Positions 7,211 through 16,393 of a stretch of 32,302 bases of DNA are shown here, one piece after another. Origin of the DNA: a bacterium (GTDB lineage: Bacteria > Patescibacteriota > Patescibacteriia > JACPHY01); the NCBI GenBank assembly GCA_030647005.1, contig JAUSKG010000014.1:1-32302 (forward strand), read 5' to 3'. The position numbers were made by a program, and so were the translations under genes. The stretch's first letter is position 1, and every line of letters starts with the position of its first letter. Under the pieces are notes generated by a model. It made no database searches. It was not told where the DNA came from and worked only from the letters and a program-made list of their open reading frames with translations.

Positions 7211-7274
7211 GGGCACTCCTTCCTTGGATGCATGCTGCATGGGGGGGAATGAACAGCACCTACCGATCGTGCCC

Positions 7275-7303
7275 ACCATAGCGAGCCGTTCGCGCAATGT
7301 CAA
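7275..7303 (-). promoter_or_regulatory. Promoter of 6746-7210
   Basis: On the minus strand TTGACA (7303-7298), 17 nt and TATGGT (7280-7275), 65 nt upstream of the GTG start. Confidence 0.8.
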
Positions 7304-7318
7304 GGAAAACAACCTAGC

Positions 7319-7348
7319 AAAAAACGCTCCCGTGATGGGAGCGCGTTT
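7319..7348 (-). terminator. Terminator of tRNA-Leu
   Basis: AACGCTCCC/GGGAGCGCGTT hairpin between A-rich and T-rich flanks, just past the tRNA 3' end on the minus strand. Confidence 0.75.
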
Positions 7349-7351
7349 CGC

Positions 7352-7434
7352 TGGGCGGGGTGGGACTTGAACCCACATGGGGTTGCCCCCACCGGCTCCT
7401 AAGGCCGGCGTGTCTGCCATTCCACCACCCGCCC
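7352..7434 (-). tRNA. tRNA-Leu (anticodon TAG)
   Basis: A class II tRNA of 83 nt. The acceptor is GGGCGGG/CCCGCCC, the anticodon stem is CCGGC/GCCGG with loop CTTAGGA (anticodon TAG, reads CTA), there is a long variable arm, and the T loop is TTCAAGT. Discriminator A; CCA not encoded. Confidence 0.95.
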
Positions 7435-7472
7435 GTGTGGTTCTTGTATCGTACCACGAGCCGATCGTCAAA

Positions 7473-7481
7473 TGGTACGAT
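7473..7481 (+). promoter_or_regulatory. Extended -10 promoter, predicted leaderless start
   Basis: TGG-TACGAT ends exactly 8 nt before the ATG at 7490. No -35 at normal spacing and no Shine-Dalgarno site are visible. The same layout precedes polA and trxB. Confidence 0.65.
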
Positions 7482-7489
7482 GGAACACT

Positions 7490-10400
7490 ATGCTTCGCAC
7501 CACTGCACTGTTGATGGTGAGCGTGCTCCTGTTCCCGTTCTTCACTCATGCTTCGCACGGTAGCCACGTCCTCATCGGCGAGCTCCAGGTTGGCGGTGCG
7601 AGCGCAAACGATGAGTTCATCGAACTCTACAATCCCACGGGCGTGCCGGTGGACCTCGCGGAGTGGCGACTCGCGAAGCGCACGGCGAGCGGGAGCGAGT
7701 CAAATCTCCTCACCGCGTTCCCCGCGATGACGATCGCGCCGCACGCGAGCGTGCTCATCGCACACCCGAGCGGCGCGTTCGCGGGCGGCGCCGATGCGGT
7801 GTACTCCACGTCGGCATCGCTGTCACTGGACAACACGTGTGTGCTCTACGCAGCGCCCGTCGGCGGTGTACGGACGGTCGTTGATCTCATTGGTTGGGGA
7901 AGTGCGACGAGCGTGGAGGGTGCCGCAGCTGCCAATCCTGCGGCGGGCGCGTCGCTCGAACGCAAACCGGGCGGGAGCGCGGGGAACGGCACCGATACGG
8001 AGAACAACGCTGCCGATGTGGCGGCACAGGGCACGCCGACGCCGCAGAGCGCGAGTGTTGCGGCGCGTCCGATAATAGAGGAGGAAACACCCCCTCCGGC
8101 TCCCCCTCAAGATGAGGGGGAGGGGTATACGATCGTCGTTGGCGAGGTACAGATTGGCGGGGACGCAGCGGTGGATGAGTACGTGGAGATCTCAAACATC
8201 GGCGACGGCGCGGTGAACCTGGAAGGGTGGCGGCTCGCGAAGCGCACGGCGGGTGGGAGCGAGTCAAACCTCCTCACCGCATTTCCCGCGATAACGATCG
8301 CGGCAGGCGCGGGTGTCACTATCGCGCATCCGAGCGGGTCGTTCGCGAGCACGGCGGACGCCGTGTACTCCACTGCGGAGTCGCTCGCCGCGGACAACAC
8401 CGTCGTGCTCTACGCGCCGCTCGCGGACGGCGTGCGGCCGGTGGCGGATCTCGTGGGATGGGGCGGCGCATCGTCATTCGAGGGCAGCGCGACGCAACAG
8501 CCGACGGCGGGAAGCGTGCTCGAGCGCAAGCCCGGCGGCGATGCGGGGCACGGACAGGACACGGATGATAACGGCGCGGACTTCGTTGTGCACGAACAGA
8601 CACCCCCTCCAGCTCCCCCTCAAGATGAGGGGGAGGGCCAGGGTGCGCCGCTCACGGAGCCGTCCATCGTGGCACCGCCGCCCGTGCCCAAGCACGTTCG
8701 GATCAATGAATTCGTCTCCGATCCCGCCGACGGCGACGTCGAGTGGGTGGAGTTGTACAACACCGGCACGAGCGCGGTGAACCTCGTGGACTGGACAATC
8801 GAAGATGGCTCCGAGCGCACGACGTTCCTCTCTGGCGTACTGCCGGTGGGCGGGTTTGTGGTCGTGGAGGAGCCCGCGGGGAAACTCAACAACGGCGGTG
8901 ACCGTATCGCGCTCCACCAACCGGACGGCACGCTCGTGGATGCGGTGTCGTATGGCGACTGGGATGATGGCAACCGATCGGATAACGCGCCGGCGGTTTC
9001 CGATCCTGCGGCGGTCGCGCGTGTCGTTGATGGCGGTGATACGGATAGCGACGCGCGTGACTGGGTGCGCACGGAGGTGCCGACGCGGGGAGCACCGAAC
9101 GTCGTGGCGAGCGTCCCCAATCCTTCGGCAGACCCCGCAGCACAATCGCAAGCCGCCCCGCGCCGCACGCCAATCGTCGTGCTCAACGAACTCTACCCAA
9201 ATCCGCTCGGCAGCGATGCGGAGGATGAGTTCATCGAAATCGCGAACATTGGTGACTGGGGGACGATGCTCGACGGCTGGCGCGTACGCGATGACCTCGG
9301 CACGGAGTACGTCATCAATGCGAAGGATGGTCCGACGTCGCTCGGTGCCGGCGGTGTGCTCGCGCTCTCGCGCTCGCGCACTGGCATCGCGCTGAACAAC
9401 ACGGGCGGCGATGCCGTTCGGCTCTTCAAGCCAGACGGTGACCGCGCCGCATCACTCGTGGAGTGGAAGGGTGTCGCGGAGGAGGGGCTGAGCTACGCAC
9501 GCAGCGATCGCGGGGTGTGGGTGTGGAGCACGATCGTCACCGCGGGCGTGGTGAATACCATCGAGACGCCGAACGAGCTGCCGGAGGCGGTCATTGACGC
9601 GCCGGATACCGTGGCACCGCAGACCGTCGTCGCCTTTGACGGCACCGATAGCGCGGACCCTGATGCGGAATCGCTCACGTACCTCTGGGACTTCGGTGAC
9701 CCGCAGACGCAAGCGGATGTCGCGACGAACGTCATTGGGCGGTATGTGTACGCACAGCCCGGCGCGTACACCGTGACACTCACGGTGACGGATACGCGTG
9801 GCGGTGTGGCGACGACGGAACACGAAGTCATGGTCATGCAGAGTATCCCTTCCGTCATCTCGAGCGAGTCCTCGAGTCGAGAGATCTCTTCAGTAGAACA
9901 AGATTTCTCCGCGACCGCATCAGATTCGCTCGGTCGAAATGACGAGATGGCGATCCGTCTCTCCGAACTCCTCGTGAATCCCGTCGGGCGCGATACGGAT
10001 GGCGAATGGGTGGAGATTGAAAACACGAGCGATGGAGCGGTCTCGCTCGACGGCTGGGCGTTCGTCACGATCGGCTCGAGTGAACGACGCTCACCACTGC
10101 CGGAGGACGCGGTGGTCCCCGCGCACGGGTACGCCGTCATCCCGCGGAGCCAGCTCCGCGCAGCACTCACGAACAGCGGCGCGACCGTGGAGCTCCGCGC
10201 GCCGGACGGCACCGTCATGGACTCCACCGCGTACGCGGATGCGAAAGAGGGGTGGAGCTTCGCGCGGCTCGACGGCGCGCAGTGGCAGTGGACGAGCGCG
10301 CCGAGTCCGAACGCGCATAACGCGTTCGTCGCCGGCGTGCGCATCGTCGCGGACAGCGGGAGTGGTGGTGCATCCGCGAGCACCACCGAGGGAGTGCTCT

Positions 10401-11104
10401 CCGTCCGCATCGCAGACCTCGATGACATCGCGCTCGGGAGCGACATCATCGTACGCGGGACGGTCACCGCCGCGCCCGGCGATGTCGGCAAGCAGGTCTT
10501 CTACATCGCGGACGGTGGCGCAGGGCTCCAGGTCTACGTCGGCAACCGCGTGCTCCCCACGCTCGCGATCGGCACCACGGTCGAGGTGACCGGTGAGTAC
10601 CGCATGGCCGCCGGAGAGCCGCGCGTGGGCATTCGCGCGCCGGAGGACGTGCGCGTCGTCGGCAGCGATGTGGTGCCGGAGCCCGTCGCTCTACGCGCCG
10701 CGGACGCGAGCGATGCCGCGCTCGGCGCACTCGTCGCGCTCGAGGGTGAGGTGATGGAGCGACGCGGCACCATCATCCACGTTGATGACGGGTCTGATGA
10801 GCTCCGCGTCGCGCTCTCAGGTGCCGCCGCGACGGACACCGACGTTCGCGCGGGCGACACCGTGCGCATCGTCGGCATCCTCTCCAAGACGCAGAGTGGC
10901 TTCCGCATCCTCGCACGCACAAGCGGCGACGTCACCGTCCTCGCGCGCGCCGAGGTCGGCGCGGCCTCTGCCATCCTCCCAACGCAGCCGCTCCGCCAAT
11001 CCATCGAAATCGGCGTAATCGTCGGCGCAGCGGGCGCGTTCGCGCTCGCATCACTCTGGCGGCGCCTCCGCACGATCGTACGCCGCCGCACACCCCCGGC
11101 TTGA
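7490..11104 (+). CDS. Large surface protein: lamin-tail domains, PKD domain, C-terminal TM anchor
   Basis: The product is 1204 aa from ATG 7490; the ATG at 7472 would start upstream of the -10-like box. A signal peptide spans residues 1-24. Five lamin-tail (LTD) domains follow, with starts near residues 28, 218, 404, 565 and 822, each with a GE/NE strand and a WV/FIE(L/I) strand. A PKD domain (about 702-782, with YLWDFGD) lies before the fifth. After it comes an OB-like beta domain (about 970-1070), a further beta region, and a final hydrophobic helix plus basic tail as membrane anchor. LTD and PKD modules in secreted proteins serve adhesion or envelope structure, sometimes next to nucleases; no nuclease motif is present here. 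Three segments are encoded by palindromic repeats also found, or looking like those found, between genes (8087-8125, 8600-8637, 9853-9944). Confidence 0.88.
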   Translation: MLRTTALLMVSVLLFPFFTHASHGSHVLIGELQVGGASANDEFIELYNPTGVPVDLAEWRLAKRTASGSESNLLTAFPAMTIAPHASVLIAHPSGAFAGGADAVYSTSASLSLDNTCVLYAAPVGGVRTVVDLIGWGSATSVEGAAAANPAAGASLERKPGGSAGNGTDTENNAADVAAQGTPTPQSASVAARPIIEEETPPPAPPQDEGEGYTIVVGEVQIGGDAAVDEYVEISNIGDGAVNLEGWRLAKRTAGGSESNLLTAFPAITIAAGAGVTIAHPSGSFASTADAVYSTAESLAADNTVVLYAPLADGVRPVADLVGWGGASSFEGSATQQPTAGSVLERKPGGDAGHGQDTDDNGADFVVHEQTPPPAPPQDEGEGQGAPLTEPSIVAPPPVPKHVRINEFVSDPADGDVEWVELYNTGTSAVNLVDWTIEDGSERTTFLSGVLPVGGFVVVEEPAGKLNNGGDRIALHQPDGTLVDAVSYGDWDDGNRSDNAPAVSDPAAVARVVDGGDTDSDARDWVRTEVPTRGAPNVVASVPNPSADPAAQSQAAPRRTPIVVLNELYPNPLGSDAEDEFIEIANIGDWGTMLDGWRVRDDLGTEYVINAKDGPTSLGAGGVLALSRSRTGIALNNTGGDAVRLFKPDGDRAASLVEWKGVAEEGLSYARSDRGVWVWSTIVTAGVVNTIETPNELPEAVIDAPDTVAPQTVVAFDGTDSADPDAESLTYLWDFGDPQTQADVATNVIGRYVYAQPGAYTVTLTVTDTRGGVATTEHEVMVMQSIPSVISSESSSREISSVEQDFSATASDSLGRNDEMAIRLSELLVNPVGRDTDGEWVEIENTSDGAVSLDGWAFVTIGSSERRSPLPEDAVVPAHGYAVIPRSQLRAALTNSGATVELRAPDGTVMDSTAYADAKEGWSFARLDGAQWQWTSAPSPNAHNAFVAGVRIVADSGSGGASASTTEGVLSVRIADLDDIALGSDIIVRGTVTAAPGDVGKQVFYIADGGAGLQVYVGNRVLPTLAIGTTVEVTGEYRMAAGEPRVGIRAPEDVRVVGSDVVPEPVALRAADASDAALGALVALEGEVMERRGTIIHVDDGSDELRVALSGAAATDTDVRAGDTVRIVGILSKTQSGFRILARTSGDVTVLARAEVGAASAILPTQPLRQSIEIGVIVGAAGAFALASLWRRLRTIVRRRTPPA
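8087..8125. repeat. GC-rich palindromic repeat inside the LTD gene, copy A
   Basis: The arms CTCCCCCTC/GAGGGGGAG flank AAGAT. It encodes TPPPAPPQDEGEG, the linker between LTD1 and LTD2. Nearly identical to 8600-8637. Confidence 0.85.
8600..8637. repeat. GC-rich palindromic repeat inside the LTD gene, copy B
   Basis: Same element and same frame as copy A with one base change (CCAGC for CCGGC). It encodes the linker between LTD2 and LTD3. Confidence 0.85.
9853..9944. repeat. Palindromic dispersed repeat, copy 3, in frame inside the LTD gene
   Basis: Begins CGTCATCTCGAGCGAG and ends CTCGGTCGAAATGACG, with internal GAGAGATCTC and GATTTCTC blocks. This is the same family as the intergenic copies at 717, 4588 and 28722. 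It is read through without a stop and encodes a Ser-rich linker of about 31 residues between the PKD domain and LTD5. Confidence 0.85.
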
Positions 11105-11128
11105 CCTCGCCCCACTTCCTGCTACGCT
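11101..11128 (+). promoter_or_regulatory. Promoter of tRNA-Gly
   Basis: TTGACC (11101-11106), 16 nt, TACGCT (11123-11128); the tRNA starts 11 nt later. The -35 overlaps the stop codon of the LTD gene. Confidence 0.65.
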
Positions 11129-11138
11129 GAAAACACAT

Positions 11139-11210
11139 GCGGGTATCGTATAGTGGCTAATATACGTCCTTGCCAAGGACGAGCGAGGGGTTCGATTCCC
11201 CTTACCCGCA
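11139..11210 (+). tRNA. tRNA-Gly (anticodon GCC)
   Basis: Acceptor GCGGGTA/TACCCGC, anticodon stem CGTCC/GGACG with loop TTGCCAA (anticodon GCC), T loop TTCGATT. Discriminator A; no CCA encoded. Confidence 0.96.
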
Positions 11211-11212
11211 TT

Positions 11213-11245
11213 GCAAAAGGCGTCCCACTCGGGGCGCCTTTTGCA
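11213..11245 (+). terminator. Terminator of tRNA-Gly
   Basis: GCAAAAGGCG...CGCCTTTTGC hairpin with one internal mismatch, directly after the tRNA. Confidence 0.85.
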
Positions 11246-11452
11246 ATGCGGGTTTTCCGTCTTGTGTTATTGCAATGACGCTCTTTTGTAAGGGCCTCTT
11301 TGCTATGGTCTCTCTTGAGCATCCGCCCATCCTCCATATCGTTTGACAGTGACAAAAGATTCTGATACCTTTCTAATACTATTGATTCAGAAATTTGACA
11401 TTATTATTACTTATCGAGGCACTCCAGCAGACGTAAGCTGACATATCGTCTT
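11246..11452. other. AT-richer upstream region of the subtilase gene
   Basis: No gene is seen. Two TTGACA boxes occur (11343-11348 and 11395-11400) without a convincing -10 at standard spacing. AT-rich stretches around 11340-11415 suggest promoter DNA. No Shine-Dalgarno site precedes the ATG at 11453. Confidence 0.45.
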
Positions 11453-14400
11453 ATGCGCTCAACACAACGCTTTTTCACATGGTTCATGGTTTTGGCCGTG
11501 TCCGTACAACTGGTTCCGGTGGCGGTCTTTGCACAAGAAATTGCGGAAACCACGGAGCAAAACGCGCAAGTGGAGCCCATAGAAGCAGTTCAACAGAACG
11601 AAGTGGATGATTTTGATGGCACTGAAAACGAATCGAGCGCAGTAATCGCGTCAGATGATGGAGATACTACTGCAGATGGTCACGCTTTCGTAGTAAACGA
11701 TGAGCAGGAAAACGCAGCACTCCGTGAGGATGCTGCGATTATTGTTTCTCCGAAGGAGCCGTCCACTACGACGAGCAGAACGAACGCGCAGCAGCGCGAT
11801 GCCGCAGCACAACCAGAACCCTACGTCCCGGGCGAGGTGCTCGTGCGCTTCAAGACGAAGTCCGTAGACCTCACAACCGCTACCGGTAAAGCATTCGCGG
11901 AGCAGTTTGCGGATGCGCAGCACCTCGATCGCAAAGCCCTCATCGCCGCGAGCAATATCGCCGTGTACAAAACGCGCGATGGCGAGACAACCACAGACGC
12001 GGTCACACGCTTGCGCTGGATTCCTGAGGTATTGCACGCGCAGCCGAACTTTGTGTATCAGCCGCGCTCGAATGATACGTTGTACGGCGCGCTGTGGGCG
12101 CTGGAGAATACCGGACAGATCGTCAATGGTGTCGCGAGTACGACGCCTGATCACGACATTGACGCGCCGGAGGCGTGGGTGAAGAGCGAAGGAGATAGTG
12201 TGATTGTTGCGGTCATTGATTCCGGCGTTGCATTCAATCATCCCGATCTGCTTGCGAGCATGTGGGATGGAGCAATCTGCGTTGACGAGAATGGCAATGC
12301 GCTTGGTGGCTGTGAGCACGGGTACGATTTTACAGGAGATGGAGACAAACAGCCCCTTCCCACGACCTCTTCGCACGGCACTCATGTTGCGGGCACTATT
12401 GCGGCGGTGAAGGACAACGGCACTGGGGTTGCCGGTGTTGCTCCGAGGGCGAAGATCATGGCGCTCCGATCGGATCTCTCCACGACATCCATCATAAGTG
12501 CGATAAATTTTGCTGGTGCGAATGGAGCAGCGGTGATCAACGCGAGTTTTGGCGGTGCGTACTCACAGGGGACTCCCCTCAGTGCGGATGACCTCCTCTT
12601 CAAGCAAAGTGTCGAACAATTTCCTGGAGCCTTCGTTGCTGCGGCGGGGAATGGCAATGCGTTTGGAGACCTCAGTGTGGGTGATGTCCACGGAGTTGAT
12701 ATTGATTCATACCCCTGTGACTTCGATTCCGCAAACGTCATCTGTGTTGCCGCAACGAATCAGGGCGATGAGCTTGCATCCTTCTCCGACTACGGCGCGG
12801 AGTCCGTTGACGTCGGTGCGCCGGGGACGAGTATCGTGAGTACGGGATTCACACAAGAAGCGTTTTTCGATGCAGCACTGCCGAGTTTTTCTGGTACGAA
12901 ATTTACCAGAACCAGCGGATCATGGGCAACGAGCACATGGGACGGGAACGACAAGATGACCGTGGCCAACGATTCGTACGTGAACGATGACGACGGGGTG
13001 CTCACGCTCACTAACCCCATAGACACACGAGCGATTGATGACGGTCAAGATGTACAGTTGGAGTTCTATGTACAAATGGACACCGAGGAGCCCGATGGTG
13101 ATTCCTGTTTTGACTATCTTGCAGTAGAGGTGAATGACGACGACGGTGCTTGGACGCGAGCATATGTGAACTGCGGGAATGTGCTCGGTACGCAAACCGT
13201 GAATCTTGGCGCGGGAACGCAACATGCACGGATTCGATTTGTGTGGCATACAGACAGCTCCGGAACGGGCTCCCAGGTGCCCATCATTGATGATGTCGTC
13301 ATCTCGAACACGCACGACTACGAATACAAGAATGGCACCTCTATGGCCGCGCCGCATGTGGCGGGGGTAGCGGCATTGGTGCGGGGGTTCAATAAAAATG
13401 TGACGACGTCGCAGATCAAGAAGATTGTGATGGAGACAGGCGACGCACTTGCTGCGTTGAATGGAAAAACGGTCAGTGGCCGGCGCGTGAATGCGAACAA
13501 TGCGCTTGCTATCTTTGATCCGCACGTCGCGCTTGAGGAGGACGACGTACTCGTTGCCGGGGGCAGGTCCACGGAAGGAGCCATCAAGTTCAACTTCGTG
13601 GTGCGCGATGGTATCGCAGAGTTGCCATTCACGCTCGCGCAGTTCGAATACTCGACCGATGATGGAGAGACGTGGCAAGCGCCGGAGAACGGCGACGCGA
13701 GTGGCGCGCTTGAGTCATTCGTGCTCGATGATCGTACGACTGTGGACGCGATTCCGGAACCGGAGGGGTCATTCTATGCCATCTTCTTCAATCCAAAACA
13801 TGCGGACCTCACCGGTCTCGCGGACGTTGATCAGGATGATGTAGTGATTCGCTTCAAGGCAAACGATGGCGCGGTGAACTCGCCGTTTGCAACCAGTGAA
13901 CCGTTCTCGGTGGATTTGCAAGCACCAACCGCGACGCTCACGGATACGCCTGATGCGTTGACCACTGCGACAAGCGCGACCATCGCGGTTGGCGGAGACG
14001 ATGACATGGTCTCGTACCAATATGCGCTTGATGACGATGCATTCTCTCCCGTCACACCGATCGCGGATCCGGTTGCGATTTCGGGGCTCGTGGATGGAGA
14101 ACATACGCTCCGCGTGATTGGCATTGATGATGATGGGAACGAGCAGGCGGAAACCGATGCGACGACGTTCACATGGACCGTGGACACGACGCCGGGCACC
14201 GCGCTCCTCACGTCGAAGCCGGATGCGCGGACGAATGAGACGAGTGCGACGTTCACGGTTGGCGGTGAGGATGTAGCAACGTACACGTACCAACTTGATG
14301 GTGGTGTGGCGCAAGGCCCGTTCTCGGTGGACGCGACGATCGAACTTGCTGATCTCGCCGAAGGGTCACACACGATTGCGGTGACTGGCTTGGATGCGCT

Positions 14401-16351
14401 CGACAACGTGCAGCCAACGCCGACGACGTACACGTGGATTATTGATGCGACCCCGCCGAGTTCCGTGAGTGGAGGTGGCGGCGGTGGCGGAACGAACTCG
14501 GCAACGCTCTCGCTTTCGGGGGCACCGGTAGCTGTCACGAACACCACCGGAGCCACGCTCATTGTTGGCGGCGACGACGTTGTTGCATACCGCTTCGCGC
14601 TGGATGGCGGCGTATTTGGAGAGGAGGCACTGGTGGCAGCGCCAATCGAACTGACCAATCTGACAGACGGCACGCATACCGTGGCGGTCATCGGCCGTGA
14701 TGACGTGGGCAACTGGCAGGCCGAGGCGAACGCGACGACTGTCTCATGGACCGTGGACACGACCGCGCCGACGCTCGCGGAAGTGGAGTCCGTCGCAACG
14801 CCGACCAACGACGCGACGCCGTCGCTCACCGTTCAGGTGGAAGCCGATGCGACATGGGAAGTGCTGCGTGGGGAGACCGTGCTGGCAAACGGCACGGGTA
14901 CGGGTGAGGCGCAGACCGCGCAACTCGCAACGCTGACCGACGGTATCTACACGCTCACGCTCACTGCAACGGACGCGGCGGGCAACGCGGGCAGCATCGC
15001 GCTCTCCGAGTTCGTGGTGGACACGGCATCGCCAACCGGCTTGTCGCTGAACGGCGTTCCGGATGCGCTCACGAACGCGACGAGCGTGACCATCACGGTT
15101 GTGGCAGGGAATGACCTCGTCGCGTACCGCTCCGCGTTTGACGGGAGCGACTTTGGTGCGGAAACGCCAGTCGCAACTCCTATCACCCTCAACGATTTGG
15201 AAGATGGTGCGCACACGCTGCGCGTGATTGGGAAAGACGCGGCGGGCAATTGGATGCCGGAAGGCATCGCGGTAGCTGCGACATGGACGGTGGATACGGT
15301 GCCGCCAATCGCAGCACTTTCGGATCTGCCGTTCGCCGAAACACCCGCAACGACCGCGACCATCACGGTTGGTGGTGAGGACGTGGTTGCATATCGCGCC
15401 GCACTGGATGGTGGCGCCTTCGGCGACGAGACACCGGTGGCGGACTTGCTGACACTCACCGATCTCTCGGATGCTACCCATACGCTCGCGGTGATCGGCC
15501 GCGATGCAGCGGGTAACTGGCAGGCGGAAGATGCGGCAACGACCTTCGCGTGGCTTGTGGACCGCTCGCTGGCAGTACCGCCAACGGCAGATCCGGCATC
15601 GGGCGCGCTGACTGCGCCGCAAATCGTGCACTTTACGGCACCGCTCGCGGAGAGCATACACTACACCTACGAGGATGCGGAATTACTCTCGTGCACAACC
15701 GGATCATCCTTCGGGACAGATGGGGAGCTCCACATTGATCGCGGCACAACACTCTTCATGGTCGCGTGCTACGCCGGTGGTGTGCCGTCCGAGGTGCAGA
15801 CGTTCACGTACACATTCGCGTCGCGTGGGGGTGGTGGAGGCGGAGGTGGAGGTTCCGCAGGAACGATTTTTGCCACGCCAGCAGTAACGGCGCCGCAATC
15901 GGTCACCCCGAGTACTCCAGCCCCGTCAACAGCACCGTCCGGACGGGTCTTGGGTACGCGATCCTTCGCCGACGGCGTACTGCTCCGCGTGAACGAACGC
16001 GATATCTACCTCGTAGATAGTGGGCAGCTGCATAAGGTTCCAAATCCGCAGGCACTGTGGCGCTATCGTCATCACGAACGTCTGGAGGTGGGCGATGCGG
16101 ACATCGCAGGATATACTGTTGGTGACTCCGTCCTCGCCATGCACCAACGCACGTTGCGTGTCCTCGGTGTGCGCACATTCATCAACGGTGTCCTGCTCCG
16201 TGTCAACGGTGGTACCATCTACCTCGTTGACGGCGACGCGCTGCGCAAGATTCCTACCATCGAAGCGCTCTGGCCCTATCGTGATCGCGAGCGGTTCGAG
16301 GTGGGCACAGACGTGCTCGAAACATATACGCTTGGAGCGCCGACTGCGTAG
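11453..16351 (+). CDS. Secreted subtilisin-like serine protease with Ig-like repeats
   Basis: The product is 1632 aa. A signal peptide (1-28) precedes an acidic low-complexity region and a propeptide-like part (YVPGEVLVRFK, about 123-133). The S8 catalytic triad is clear: Asp256 in VIDSG, His308 in HGTHVAG, Ser630 in GTSMAAPHVAG. Insertions between His and Ser include a jelly-roll-like domain (about 475-620). After the catalytic domain come six Ig-like repeats (about 820-1370), each ending in a TWTVD-type strand, with a Gly-rich linker after the second. A chitobiase-like C-terminal domain, a second Gly linker and two copies of a module with DGVLLRVN, IYLVD and ALWRYR/ALWPYR follow. It probably cleaves proteins outside the cell while held at the surface. 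No C-terminal TM helix is seen. Confidence 0.92.
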   Translation: MRSTQRFFTWFMVLAVSVQLVPVAVFAQEIAETTEQNAQVEPIEAVQQNEVDDFDGTENESSAVIASDDGDTTADGHAFVVNDEQENAALREDAAIIVSPKEPSTTTSRTNAQQRDAAAQPEPYVPGEVLVRFKTKSVDLTTATGKAFAEQFADAQHLDRKALIAASNIAVYKTRDGETTTDAVTRLRWIPEVLHAQPNFVYQPRSNDTLYGALWALENTGQIVNGVASTTPDHDIDAPEAWVKSEGDSVIVAVIDSGVAFNHPDLLASMWDGAICVDENGNALGGCEHGYDFTGDGDKQPLPTTSSHGTHVAGTIAAVKDNGTGVAGVAPRAKIMALRSDLSTTSIISAINFAGANGAAVINASFGGAYSQGTPLSADDLLFKQSVEQFPGAFVAAAGNGNAFGDLSVGDVHGVDIDSYPCDFDSANVICVAATNQGDELASFSDYGAESVDVGAPGTSIVSTGFTQEAFFDAALPSFSGTKFTRTSGSWATSTWDGNDKMTVANDSYVNDDDGVLTLTNPIDTRAIDDGQDVQLEFYVQMDTEEPDGDSCFDYLAVEVNDDDGAWTRAYVNCGNVLGTQTVNLGAGTQHARIRFVWHTDSSGTGSQVPIIDDVVISNTHDYEYKNGTSMAAPHVAGVAALVRGFNKNVTTSQIKKIVMETGDALAALNGKTVSGRRVNANNALAIFDPHVALEEDDVLVAGGRSTEGAIKFNFVVRDGIAELPFTLAQFEYSTDDGETWQAPENGDASGALESFVLDDRTTVDAIPEPEGSFYAIFFNPKHADLTGLADVDQDDVVIRFKANDGAVNSPFATSEPFSVDLQAPTATLTDTPDALTTATSATIAVGGDDDMVSYQYALDDDAFSPVTPIADPVAISGLVDGEHTLRVIGIDDDGNEQAETDATTFTWTVDTTPGTALLTSKPDARTNETSATFTVGGEDVATYTYQLDGGVAQGPFSVDATIELADLAEGSHTIAVTGLDALDNVQPTPTTYTWIIDATPPSSVSGGGGGGGTNSATLSLSGAPVAVTNTTGATLIVGGDDVVAYRFALDGGVFGEEALVAAPIELTNLTDGTHTVAVIGRDDVGNWQAEANATTVSWTVDTTAPTLAEVESVATPTNDATPSLTVQVEADATWEVLRGETVLANGTGTGEAQTAQLATLTDGIYTLTLTATDAAGNAGSIALSEFVVDTASPTGLSLNGVPDALTNATSVTITVVAGNDLVAYRSAFDGSDFGAETPVATPITLNDLEDGAHTLRVIGKDAAGNWMPEGIAVAATWTVDTVPPIAALSDLPFAETPATTATITVGGEDVVAYRAALDGGAFGDETPVADLLTLTDLSDATHTLAVIGRDAAGNWQAEDAATTFAWLVDRSLAVPPTADPASGALTAPQIVHFTAPLAESIHYTYEDAELLSCTTGSSFGTDGELHIDRGTTLFMVACYAGGVPSEVQTFTYTFASRGGGGGGGGGSAGTIFATPAVTAPQSVTPSTPAPSTAPSGRVLGTRSFADGVLLRVNERDIYLVDSGQLHKVPNPQALWRYRHHERLEVGDADIAGYTVGDSVLAMHQRTLRVLGVRTFINGVLLRVNGGTIYLVDGDALRKIPTIEALWPYRDRERFEVGTDVLETYTLGAPTA

Positions 16352-16393
16352 CACGTTCGAGAGCATCGCGTACGCGAGCGGGTCGCACACCAC

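Noticed and set aside
7435-7567. 5' extension of the gene at 6746-7210 through the tRNA-Leu
   Set aside because: The reading frame is open but passes through the tRNA and its terminator; the GTG at 7210 has a ribosome binding site and promoter.
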